Source: Acanthochlamys bracteata
Taxonomy: Eukaryota; Streptophyta; Magnoliopsida; Pandanales; Velloziaceae
Reading direction: 5' to 3'
NCBI GenBank assembly: GCA_019914995.1
Contig: CM034133.1
Span: 4,464,001-4,528,000, forward strand
Length of the DNA stretch: 64,000 nt
The notes below the pieces were generated by a model. It saw only the letters and a program-made list of their open reading frames with translations, made no database searches and was not told where the DNA came from. Position numbers and translations under genes: made by a program. Numbering within the stretch: position 1 is the stretch's first letter; each line of letters opens with the position of its first letter. Positions 22,472 through 33,698 of this stretch are shown one piece after another.

Positions 22472-24960
22472 TCAAGGCCATGACTTCCGGCGAGCGGACT
22501 GCAATTTTGTTATAAAAAGAGGACTTCCCCTCAAGGCCATGAACTCATAATAGGACTTTCCTGGGCGGTTGCAGGGTTCTCTAGGACAACGTCCTGTGAA
22601 CGCCTTAACAAGTTTGTGAAGTGTCAGCCCATTCCTGTGTTCTGTATAACGCATTCCTCTTTCAAGGGGGCACACTTGCTTGCATACATACTCAACGAGG
22701 TAATCAGCTACAACACAAGGGATCTCATTCCTCAAAAACTCTAGTACACATGCGTCAACACGAGGCAAGCTTGGACTGATAACAGCATAGTCCATTTTGG
22801 ATTTCAGGAAGCAAGTGTACGTAGGAGCAGTAGCTAAGATTGCGCCACCACCAGCTCTAACCACCCTCTTCAAAGTAACCTATATCAGAAAGTAGAACAC
22901 ACAAACACCATTTAGCTCGAACATCAAAGTATGTGTGCATATAACTTGATGTTCTAACACTAAATACCAACAATTTATAGAGGAAAGCAATATAGGAAGT
23001 TGTTTGCTTTAATTTGACATAACAGAGAGGGTGCAATGCAATCACCGTAAATGATAATTTTCATCCCATGGAGAGCTCCATGGCCAGTTCCTTCCCTCAA
23101 AAGCTGCCACTTGCGAGGAGCTTCTAAACTGATGGCACCACTTCTGTAAGGCCTTCCTTATACCACTCAAAAGGTTCTTCAGGGAAAAGTTTCCAGTGTC
23201 ACTACCAGCAGTTAGATAATTGGTCTTAAGAATCCACCTGCAACAAGGAGATAAGAGACTTAACAAAGGCTAGCTAATATGGAGCATATCATATAATCAC
23301 AAAGGTTAATGCCATATCAAATATAAACAAACACATAAGCACTTATGAGAGTTCTGATAGAACAGTTTTTTACCATAAAAGAAATAGCACAATAAAACCA
23401 AATGATAACTAGAATCCTCAAAGTTCTAAGAAGATTAGCTGTGCAAGCATGCAATAATAACTCAACAAAATACATCAGTGAAATGAATAAACGCATAGGC
23501 AATCACCTTCAGAATGCTGCAGCAGCAAAGAATTTCTGTCTGGTGCACCGGTTCTGGAACAATAAAATGTGTAGCTTGGTTGGACCATTGGTGGAAATCC
23601 CTGCATGCTCGTCCCTTTAGACACCTAGTGAGCATGGGATACTCTTTCCTCTGCACACGATGGCCACTCAGTATGAACCATGTAGGTTCTGAACTATGAA
23701 CTACAACACACTTGCTTGGCTGCAGGGTACCCCTATCATCTGCAATGTTAACCTCACCGCAACTTGGCAACTTACTTTTAAACTTTATCGCCATGGTGAT
23801 TGGAAATGATTTTAGATAGTCTGCTTCTACTTTCTTTATCAGGATCGATTGATGAATTGTGCTCCAACAATGTTGTTTCAATTTTCTTTCCAGAGACGTG
23901 CTTCTCTAACACCTTAACTTCTTATTTGAAGCGGTGTTTATGCATCCTCTTTTAGGAACAGGAACACGTGCTGCAATCAATTTGTTCTCTGCGACATTTG
24001 TTTCTGAAATTGAATGGACATGCATACTCTCATTAAGGTTTTCTTCGCTTTTCTTGACATGCACTCTATCCTTCCGTCCTTCCACCGATTTAGCAGCAAA
24101 CATATCTGTGCTTGGAGCTTTCTTTGAACTTGATAGACTTGTCTCTTTCTGACCTTCACCAGTAGTAAGCCTGGTTCCGCTTTTCAGTTTTCTCTTAGTA
24201 ACTGTTTCTTTTGCATGCAGCAGCATTTCTCGGATTTTCTTTACATGTTCCATTACCAACTGTCAGATTGAAGCATCTGGATCTTGAGTTTGAAATATCA
24301 AGAGCCAAAAGATCATCCAGAGGTTTTCCTTGAAGTTCCTCACAGTTTTCAATTGTAATGTCTGGTGGCATCCGCTTCAATGTTCTATGATCAGCAGGGC
24401 CAGATTTATTCACTTCACATTCCTGTAACTGTTTGTTAGAACCACGTGTGCTCAAGCACCTTGTTACACTCTTTGGGCTGCTAGTCAGATTTACCAGCTG
24501 CTTGTGCTCATCTAGAACTGACAAATCTGAGGTCCCATCACTGATAAAGGAAACTGACGAACTTGTAGCCACCTCAATTGGTTCAGCTTGCTTCTGTTCC
24601 AGTTCCTGAACTTGTTTAAAATTTAACATGTGTGTGTCTTTGCATCTAGTGTTCTGCCTCCACCGAGATTTTCAGTCAATAAAAGGGGCTGCCTAAGGAT
24701 ATCTCTTCTTGTAATTTCAAAAACTTGGAGGATTTAGAATGACCCTCTATTAAATTCAAATTTGTAGCTCCATCATGAGTGCTTTTCAAAAACTTGATTT
24801 AAAGGAAGTCCATGATTGAGAGAAGCAACACATTTCGCCAAACTAGATTTGGGCGTTGCAGAATGTTGGTTTTGCTTATAACATAACTCTGTTATTCCTC
24901 TAAAAGAACTATCCGAATCAAATTTTAGCTTGCCAGCCGAAAACTTAAAAACTGACAAAC
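22472..24960 (-). pseudogene. BRCT-domain protein pseudogene (At4g02110-like)
   Basis: Read on the minus strand, a diverged N-terminal part (24960-23900) precedes a BRCT block at 23881-23510 (FILSGHRVQRKEY, CRDFHQWSNQATHFIVPEP). The next exon, 23236-23040, has WILKTNYLTAG, then EEPFEWYKEGLTE and GAISLEAPRKWQLL in changed frames. The final block, 22873-22472, has LKRVVRAGGGAILATAPTY and CVVADYLVEYVCK. This order matches the C-terminal BRCT pair of the plant At4g02110-type protein. It is broken: one-base shifts lie between GNF and EEPF and between TE and GAIS, the end of the FFAAAA exon is shifted, another shift is near 24230, and the donor after GDCIAPSL reads TT where GT is expected. The 5' end is not found. 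It is probably non-functional, although the last BRCT frame is still open. Confidence 0.75.
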
Positions 24961-25700
24961 GAACTTGCTCATAGTAGCTAGGATCCTTTCACCAAATCTC
25001 AACCCAATCATGAATAGTAAAACAATCTCTAATTATTCTAACCCTCCATTTCCATATTCTCAGCCAGCTTCAGCCACCAGCACACCCTAAAATCACACTC
25101 GTTGGCGCAGACACTCTCCAACCCTCTCCCATCTTTTTTCCTTTCTTCCCCATCCAATTTGACTCCCACTACCTCCCGTCATTAAACTCTGAGTCTCCCC
25201 TTTTTTCATCATCACACGAACAGCACCACCCATCCTTCATCTCGACATATCAAACTATATCCCCTACCTAACCCCACTAACTCCACTTCTTTCTACCCTA
25301 CAACTATCCTCACTACTATCCCTTATGTACCGCCACTATCTAAACTTACTCCTTACACCCCTTCTCCCACTAACCGTCTCTTCCTACTCCATTTTCCCTA
25401 TCTATCCCTATTATCTCACCGCACTCTATTCTTTCACCCGACTAACTTCATCTCTCTCACTCCACTACCCTACCTACCACCAAACCATTCAACTTATTCT
25501 CATTCTCATTCAGCCAACTTTCATGACCGCACTACATAGCTGGGTCAAGCCTAAGAACACCAAAAACTTCTACCACTCGAGCATTTCTTTCCCGCCATCC
25601 TCCACCAGTACCTGCACTTCATGCTTCAATTGATCCCCTACCTCAGTTCTCTCCTTCCAACAACTATATGCAGTGCGGCGATGAATTAAGCACCCATGAC
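24961..25700 (-). repeat. Duplicated sequence upstream of the BRCT pseudogene, copy 1
   Basis: On the minus strand this block runs into the first readable pseudogene exon (QVRLSVFKFSAGKLKF). Its outer part, 25325-25700, is the reverse complement of about 27860-28230. Its inner part, 25070-25330, is the reverse complement of about 30070-30330. The plus strand is C-rich and poor in stops, giving spurious open frames such as 25325-25633. It may be a 5' exon-intron region duplicated with the gene. Confidence 0.5.
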
Positions 25701-27380
25701 GATACATTCTGCCTTGTCGAGTCACCAAGCCCAATTCTAACCAAACATGACCCTAGCGAGCACCATATAATCGCGATCTTCCCATACTCTAAGCTACCAT
25801 GCGCCTCCACAATCGCGTTGCGATGCCTAAACTTGACTCAAAAAAATTGGCGAAATTGGACGAGAATAAGTAAGAACACGAACTACTATCCACGCTCTAT
25901 TCCAAATTCAAATCACGAAGGCTCAATAGAATCACAAAACTCGCCCTTGTATAAGCGCGTGTCGATCCTCCACGTCGATTCCGTCTCCGTGCCGCATCAC
26001 TACCACGTTTTGTAATCATTCGCCAGAACTTGTTGCCATCGCTAGTTTCTCCATATTTTTTCGATCTAAGACTTAGCAAGGATTACAGAAAAATGATTGG
26101 ACGGAAGGAGCTGTTTCGGAACACTTTACAAAACGCAACTCATTCTTAGAAGCAAATCAAAGAGCACCGTCTCATGGAGGAAGGCGAATCAAGATCAAGA
26201 TTTCTTGTAGCTAGACATTCTTTTATTGATTTGTATTGGGTTATGTTTGTTCTTGCAATTAGCAGTCAGAACCACTGAGCAGCAGAAGTGGCTCTCGATG
26301 GCATAAGAGATGCAGATACTAGCTGTTATTCACAAACTGAACTTGGCCATTGTTGCAATATACAAGGATTAAAAACAACTGCAACTATTAATCCAATGAC
26401 TGATGATTTTATTATTCACAATCTACAATATAAGCAAATGTGAGCCTGGTGGTTTAGGGAATGGTTTCATCCATGTAGGCATGTATGCTTGGCTTATTTA
26501 GATGGAAAGGACCATAAAGTGCATGTCTTTCTCGTTGTTGTGCATTATTCGTTGCCAACCAGGCCAAGCTTAGCATTATGTGCAGGCAGCAACCATGAAA
26601 CGTTCCTCGGGCACTATGGGATCAAGTAGCGTACCCTTTACCTAGAGAGACTCTAACCTTTGGCCTGCACTGGTTAGCAGATGTCTTTTTCTATTTTGCA
26701 TACTTATATAGACGCTCCTCTCTATGATGTACGTATTCATATTGACAAACAAACATACAAGAAGATCTTTACAATTGATCAATAAGGTGCATATACGCAC
26801 ACTTCCTCTGACTTATGCCGGTCTCCATCAAGATCCAATTACCAACATCGCTACTAGCGGATATGTAAAAGGGCCTAGACAATTGACCCTTATTTTCTTC
26901 TCCGCCCCACTACTCTTACACCCCTTTGTTTTCAGGCACATAAAGCAACAAACTATATGTCAAAGGTCTCACCTGCAATTACCAACACAAGATACTAGCA
27001 ATGCGAATTTGGGTATTTACAGCACCAAAGATATTCCCCTCTCTCGAACAAGAAGCTCCTACATGGTTTGCTACTAAGCTGGGCACAAGAATATTCTACC
27101 GCCAGCCAGCATTTGTGTTATTTAGTCTCCGCACCCGCATGATCGCAAGGAATTTTCTCTTAGCAAGCAACCTCCTTATTGATCCTTCCAATCTCTGGAT
27201 GATGATGGATGTGCTACACCACGATCGTTGACAAGATTGTATCATTGAATTATTAACATTGTGGCAGCATTGCACAAACTATAATGGTCATGTTCACTAA
27301 ATGTGCCTTCCTATAGGCTACCATGGCTAACTATACTACCACTAGGTTCCGCATTGCCACGACTCTGGCACCGTCTAAAT
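25701..27380. other. Spacer between the inverted copies
   Basis: No gene family was recognised in either strand. Open frames at 25668-26015 and 26724-27077 show no known motif. It could contain further decayed exons of the duplicated locus. Confidence 0.35.
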
Positions 27381-28235
27381 TGGAAAAGATGGAAGAGGGT
27401 TGAAGAGTGTCTGCGCCGACGAGAGAATATGATTTAAGGGTGTGCTGATGACGGAAGCTCGCTGAGAACATGAGGGTTGGAATAATTGGGGATTGCATTT
27501 GATATCCAAGATTCAAAACTCGATTTGGTGAAACTGATTCTGTATTCCAGCTGCTGCGAGCAAGTTTTTTATCAATTTTTGAGTTTTCGACTGGCAAGCT
27601 GAAATTTGTACAAATGATGCAATGAAGGGACTGTAAGGTTGGTGATTTGTTCCTTCAATTCAATCTGCGATCTCTAAAGAAAACAGTATTTTAACGGTTG
27701 TCAGAAGTTTCCTTCTACAAATAAAGTCTACGAAGCTAAGATTTCAACAGCCAAATGTGATGTACTGGTTGAAAGATCGTTGCCACTCTCAACAAAGTTG
27801 CACAATGATGATTGCAAGCAACATATGTATGCATGACTACCTAATTCATCGTCACCACTATAGATAGTTGCTGTCGAAAAGAGAGAACTGATGTAGAGGA
27901 TCAATTGAAGTATGAAGTGCATGTACTACGGGAGGTTAGTGGGGGAAATAATACTTGAGTTGTAGAAGTTTCTGTCGGCTTAAACTTGGCCCAGCTATAT
28001 AGTGCGGCCATCAAAGTTAGCCGAATGAGAGTGAGAATAAATTAGGTGATATGAAGTAGGTACGGTAGTGGAGTGGGAGAGAGAAAGTCGCATGTGATGA
28101 TAGAGTGTGGTGAGATAGTAAGGGTAGGTAGAGAGAAGGAGTGGAGTAGGAATGGACGTTAATGGACGAAAATATGTAGGGAGTAGGTTTAGATAGTGGG
28201 GTAGGTAGAGGAAAGTAAAGGTATATTTAGATATA
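27381..28235 (+). repeat. Duplicated BRCT-locus sequence, copy 2 (inverted relative to copy 1)
   Basis: About 27385-27790 matches 30250-30650 (GAGTTTTCGAC, AAATTTGTACA, AGATTTCAACAGCC). It includes a short coding relic, EFSTGKLKF, at 27578-27604, matching KFSAGKLKF of the pseudogene. About 27860-28230 matches the reverse complement of 25330-25700 (GGATCAATTGAAGTATGAAG, TATATAGTGCGGCCAT). Confidence 0.5.
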
Positions 28236-28345
28236 TGGTTAAAAAATAAGAATACCATATAAATTTAAAAAATAATAAGATGACTGATAAAAATAAATAA
28301 CTATTTAATTTTATAATATTTGGATATGTAAGGATAACAAACTAA

Positions 28346-29468
28346 GGGTCTGTTTGGCTGTACTTTTTTCGGACTTAAAATTCGAAAAAAACACAAAACG
28401 GTGTTTGGATAGTGCAGCTTTAAGCTGTTTTAGAGTGTTTTTAACTGTACTTTTTAAAAAATATTTAATAGATGCTTTAAAAAAAAAATATGCGACTGTT
28501 TTTTTTCCATCCTGCGAAATGACTATATTATCTACAGTAAATTTATAAAATTACCACATTATATTAATTATTTAAATAATATAAAAATTAATAATTATTT
28601 AAATATATTTTTTAATTTAATATTATAATAATAATTATATGATCAATATTATTTAAATTAATTATTGATTGATATTAATAATATAATTTGTTAATAAATT
28701 TATAAATATTGATACAAGTAATTATGTAGATAATTTTTACATAATAAATTTTTTTAATTTTAAAAATAAATAATATATAAAAAAAAAGAATTAAAAATTT
28801 CATAATATATCAATTATTATATATTCAGAGGCTTCAAATTTAATATTATAATAATAATTATATAATTAATATTATTCAAATTAATTATTGATTGATATCA
28901 ATAATTTAATTTGTTAATAAATTTATAAATATTGATACAAATAATTTTTTATATAATTTTTACATAATAAATTTATTAAATTTAAAAAATAAATAATATA
29001 TCAAAAAATTAAAAATTTTACAATATATCAATTATTATATATTCAGAGCTTCAAATTTAATATTATAATAATTATTATATAATCAATATTATTCAAATTA
29101 ATTATTGATTGATATCCATAATTTAATTTGTTAATAAATTTATATAACTTTTACATAATAAATTTATTAAATTTAAAAAATAAATAATATATAAAAAAGA
29201 ATTAAAAATTTCATAATATATCAATTATTATATATTCATGGGCGTTTCATTTATTTTATATTTTATACAGAAATAAGCATAAGTTTAACCAAATATTTCA
29301 TTCAAATTTTCATTAAAAAGCACGATATACAAAGAATAATTTATCCAAACACTTTTCAAAGATAAAGTCATTTTTTTATAAAGAAAAGCTTTCACAAATT
29401 ACTTACAAAGACTCTAAGCAGACTTTTACTTCAAAAGCACAAAAATTTCAGCACGTCCAAACGGGACC
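28346..29468. mobile_element. Non-autonomous PIF/Harbinger-like element (Tourist type), 1.1 kb
   Basis: The ends GGGTCTGTTTGGCTG and GTCCAAACGGGACC are inverted repeats in the Tourist/Harbinger style. TAA flanks both sides (28343-28345 and 29469-29471), the family's target triplet. There is no transposase. Most of the interior is a tandem repeat array. Confidence 0.7.
28605..29245. repeat. Three tandem copies of a 215-225 bp AT-rich unit
   Basis: Units begin near 28612, 28837 and 29053, each with TTTAATATTATAATAAT. Units end with ATATATCAATTATTATATAT. They differ by a few substitutions and small gaps; the third is partly shortened. Confidence 0.7.
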
Positions 29469-30065
29469 TAACTATATTTGAATAGATAGATAAATAAATA
29501 AATAACAAAATTAAATTTTTTATAAAATACTCAAATGCCTTTTTTATTTATATTAATCTAACTTTTATTAATATAACTATACACTAATTTGATTCATATA
29601 ACTTAAATTAACTTTATTAACATAAATTTTAGATTAATTTAATTTTTTATTAATGTTTGATATAATTTAACAAAATTATATAAAATTTGAATTAAAAAAT
29701 TTGATCATATAATTTTATTATGTTCTCTATCAACTAAAATCACTTAAAATTAAATAAATATAATAATTATAAATTATTATAATAAAAATTAATACATACT
29801 ATTTAATATAATATTTAATAAAAAAATCTAATTAAAATAAGTATTAAATAATTAAAAAAATAGAAAAATAAAAGGGAAAGCAAAGTCACCATGTGTACCT
29901 ACCAAATTGGTGGGTACACATTTCACCGTCAATTCACTATAGTTTCACCACCACCACCTCTTCCATATTTTTAATGAAATAAAAACAAATATGATTAAGA
30001 TGGAAAAAATTTATAATCCTTCACCATCACCATCATTCACCACCAAAATTTATAATCCATACAAT
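29469..30065. other. AT-rich intergenic DNA with a near-perfect palindrome
   Basis: Nothing coding was recognised. A 29-bp near-palindrome lies at 29892-29920 (TGTGTACC...GGTACACA). Confidence 0.4.
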
Positions 30066-30660
30066 GCCTAAGGGAGTAGTGTAAGGTAGAAAAAGGTGAA
30101 GTTAGAGGGGTTAGATGTGGGGTATAACTGATATGTGGAGATGGGTGGTTTTATTTGGATGATGGTGAAGAAAGAGGAGACTGAGAGTTTGATGGCAAGA
30201 CACAGTGGGAGTCAAATTGAATGGGAGAAAAAAGGGGTAAAGATGGGAGAGGATTGGAGAGTGTTTGCACTGACGAGAGAGTACGGTTAAAAAGTGTGCT
30301 TATGACAGAAGCTCACTTAAAATATGGAAAGTGAAGGTTAGAATAATTAGGGTTATATTTGCTATCAAAGCTTGGAAACTTAGGTTTAGATTTAGTGAAA
30401 ATGATCCTAGAACCCAGCTACTTGAGCAGATCAGTTTTTTGAGTTTTCGGCGAGCAAACTAAAATTTGTATAGATGATGCAGTGAAAAGGATTGCAAATT
30501 GATAGTTTGCTCCTACAATTCTGTCTGCAATCTCTGCAGAATAAGGTATGGTAATGGTTGCCAGAAGTTTTCGTTTACAAACATAGTTAGCAAAAGTAAG
30601 ATTTCAGCAACCGAAGGTGATGTGCTGGTTGAAGGATCATTGCTCCGATACCAAATGTTA
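30066..30660 (+). repeat. Duplicated BRCT-locus sequence, copy 3
   Basis: It is collinear with copy 1 read in reverse (GTGGGAGTCAAATTGAATGG, GGATTGGAGAGTGTTTGC) and then with copy 2. It ends with GCTCCGATACCAAATG followed by TTACA, which in reverse resembles the TGGTATCGGAGC primer site next to a Copia LTR. The duplicated sequence may therefore have been carried by a retroelement. That reading is tentative. Confidence 0.45.
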
Positions 30661-31123
30661 CACATCGCAATTTAATTAAGAAGGCTTCAAAAGAAAGAAT
30701 GAGGATACACCGGAAAAAACAATAAAAGGGAAGAAGAAACTATTTCTAACTACACTAAGTTATACTAATGAAAGAAAAATTAGATTCAACTTTTCATAAG
30801 CCCTTCATGCTCCAATAATAAGCTATATAAACATGAAAAGGAGACGACACAAATCACTAAATCTTTGTATAATATAAGAATATTAATTGCATGCACACAA
30901 GATATATTTTGGATGATGTGCTTTTGGTACCCATTAACAAATTTCGTGTAGCATGTTGTCCTCCTTAATGTTCTATCGCCAATGCATATGCGATGAGCAG
31001 CCTAAGAGAATGCCAAAAAATAAGCATCAGCCGAATGTGTATCAATTCAGAAGTGTTCACAATCACTGTGAAATACATTACATGAATAAGTGATAATAAA
31101 GGAATAAACACGATTGTTGTATC

Positions 31124-32422
31124 ATATTGGAAATATATTTTGATGATCACAAAAATGAAGAATTATTGTATATAAAATGCAAATGATTTAATCTCAGCTA
31201 TTGAAATTAGCTTTACAGAATTCTGTCAGCACCAGCACAATTTAGTCACCACACAGCCAGCTTTTATATAGGAAAAGGCTCACTGGCGAATGAAAAAACA
31301 GAAATCACCTAGCTTCAGAAGAAACTAACAGGAAACAACAGTCGACTCCAATGATGCTTAATACAAGGAACTGTTATAATAACGTGTCAAAATCTAACCA
31401 GACCAACTTACACCGAGACCCAACAATGTATCTATAAAATTAAATTTTCAGACAAAGAGAAGAAGAGGCGCGCTTTGCCACCGGCGAGCATTAATTACAA
31501 CCATACACATCAAATCACTTTCAAGGGTGGGTGAATTAAATGCTTGATCCGGTAGAGACCCTGTCACTCTAAGTCGGTCATCACTCAAAGCAGCTCAACG
31601 GGCAAATTTTCATCACCTTGAAGATCGGGAAGAAGGAAGGCAATGGGAATTTTAAAACGGCAGCCAACCTGTGAAGAAGAAAAATATAAAAGATAAAAAT
31701 CAGAGCTGAGAAAGAAGAGAGCAAAAATGCCAAAAATTTTTCTCTAAGAACCCAAGATATCTCTGCTCCTACTGAAGCCAAGAACCCAAGAAATTTTATT
31801 TTTCATTTCAGGCTTCCATTTTGATCATCTCACTTCACTCACTCTGTAAACTGAAAATGTGAGATAGATCAACCTGTGCTTTAAACTTCATCAAATGTGT
31901 ATAAGTGCATTTGCACTTGAAAGCAAGTAGCTTGAGGAAGCTTTTGCTGATAGGGCAGTTTGTGTTATAAGTGTAAGCTCTGTAATAAGAAATACCTTAG
32001 GTAACTGCTGTCGGTTCAGCTTGACAAGTGAGCTAACAGAGTTATGCTTGTCATAGCACTGTGGTAAGATGTTGTAGTTCTGCACTTGAGATTAGTGAAG
32101 CTCACTCAGGTTGAGTGGTCGTGGACGTAGGCAATTCACTTGCCGAATCACGTTAAATATTTGTGTAATAGCACAACTTTACTTTGATTGTCCTCTATTT
32201 GAGAATCTTTTTTAAAATCAGTCACTGCATACTAAACACTCTGTTCTAATTCTCTGTCTGAGCACAGTCGACTAAACGTAAACTAATTTGTTGAAAAAAG
32301 TTTTATTTATCTATAACTCAATTCACCCCTCCCCTCTTGAGTTATATATGCAGATTTGAATAATAACAATCAAATCTTATTTGGGACTTCAAGCATTCCT
32401 GAATACAATATTGTACCAACAC
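31124..32422 (+). mobile_element. Copia-type LTR relic, interrupted or chimeric
   Basis: The left part has TTTTGATGATCACAAAAATG. The right part has GTGGACGTAGGCAATTCACT with TGCCGAATCACG, then CAATTCACCCCTCCCCTC, wording typical of Copia LTRs of the Sirevirus/Tork kind. The middle (about 31440-31800) reads differently and may be host sequence. It is broken, and neither a partner LTR nor a target duplication was found. Confidence 0.45.
31585..31668 (-). pseudogene. Possible orphan terminal exon of a host gene
   Basis: On the minus strand a good acceptor (CTTCTTCACAG) precedes 84 bases that read VGCRFKIPIAFLLPD and, after a few more residues, end ELL and TGA. A stop-rich 3' flank follows. I do not recognise the protein. 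The sequence 33000-33340 on the same strand looks like a plant leader (GAGAGAGAAATTAG, GATCGATC), so both could be ends of one gene wrecked by the LTR insertion. Confidence 0.25.
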
Positions 32423-32616
32423 CTCAGTAACTACAAGTTCTCCATCTTTTCGAGTAGCAACACATGATCATCCTAACCACCAAATTCATCAAAAAAAAAG
32501 TTCAACAAAAAGATTAAAATCTTACCGAAAATTCTAGTTGGTCATTGGAAAAACAAAGCTTGATGGAAGGGGGAAGAAAAAGGAAATTCATTACATAAAC
32601 ACGGCTTGTGATAATT
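32423..32616. other. Short intergenic stretch
   Basis: Nothing was recognised. Confidence 0.3.
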
Positions 32617-32870
32617 GGGCGTGTTTGGCTACGCGTTCCCCATAAGTAGCTTATCAACTTTCATTTTGCATTTTTCAATAGACCTTCTATAATATTCTAC
32701 AAAATTTATTTAAAATTTTAGAAAATATAAAAAAATTTATACAGTAAAATCTTATTATTATTTATTTTTATTAATTTTTTAAGATACAAAAATAAAACTT
32801 ATTTTTTGAAATAATATAAAACTATCTTTTCTTTCTAGAAAAGCATTTTTTATAAACCTCCCAAACGGCC
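32617..32870. repeat. MITE, Tourist-like AT-rich family, reverse orientation
   Basis: It starts GGGCGTGTTTGGCTACGCG and ends CCCAAACGGCC. The interior is the reverse complement of the 20260 and 39574 copies (AAATTTATTTAAAATTTTAG). Confidence 0.55.
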
Positions 32871-33698
32871 TAATAACATGAGTGCGGATTGAATCATATA
32901 TGCCCACATCGATCCTACCTTTACTAACAATTTCCATTTGGTACTGTTTAATCAACACAGTCAAAATCAATACCAATATCGACAAAAATTTTCGATCTTC
33001 AACAAAATCGAATAACCAAAATAAATAAGAATTAACTGATCAGATCGATCACTTGAGATTCAGAGACCGAATTAACACCGAACAGAACAAACGAACGCCG
33101 GCGAAGATGTTCGCTGGAGAACTGCTTTGAACTTTGTGTATTTGTTGATTCTATTTAATGAAATGTAGTAGAAATCAACCCCTCGATCGATCTAATTTCT
33201 CTCTCTAATTTCGAAGGAAAAAAGGAGAAATATTTATTGCTTCTTTGCTCCGTCCCTCTCGTTCCGTGTGAAAAAGTTTATAGAGAACCCTGCGTTGTTT
33301 TTCTTCCTGAACAAGCTGACTGATCTAGTTGGGAGAAAGGGCTTAACATGAAATTTTCTGAAATCAAGTATATTAAAAAAGTTTTTAAATAAATTTAAAA
33401 TTTTTTATTACTAATAATTATTATGTATATAAAAATTATAAATATAAGTTATGTTTTTAAAAAAATTATAGATATAAGTTATATGTTTTTTTTAAATTAT
33501 AAATAAGCTATATGTTTTTTTAAATAAAAACATATTTAGAAAATAGAAAGATTTTTAGAAATGAGAAGTAGCGCCTCGTAAGCACTATCAAATATCTCAT
33601 AAATTTTTTTGAAAAATACTTAAACAACTAATTTTATTAACTATTTTTGAATAAATATAATCTTTTAAAATAATAAATAAAACCTCACGTAAATGGTG
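32871..33698. other. Intergenic DNA with leader-like sequence on the minus strand
   Basis: Read on the minus strand, 33340-33000 is CT/GA-balanced and contains GAGAGAGAAATTAG and CTTCGCCGGCG, like a plant 5' leader. No open frame of note follows. The rest is AT-rich. Confidence 0.3.

Noticed and set aside
25325-26015. Pro/Ser/Tyr-rich open frames in C-rich sequence
   Set aside because: The same sequence recurs inverted at 27.9-28.2 kb without an open frame, so the frames reflect base composition.
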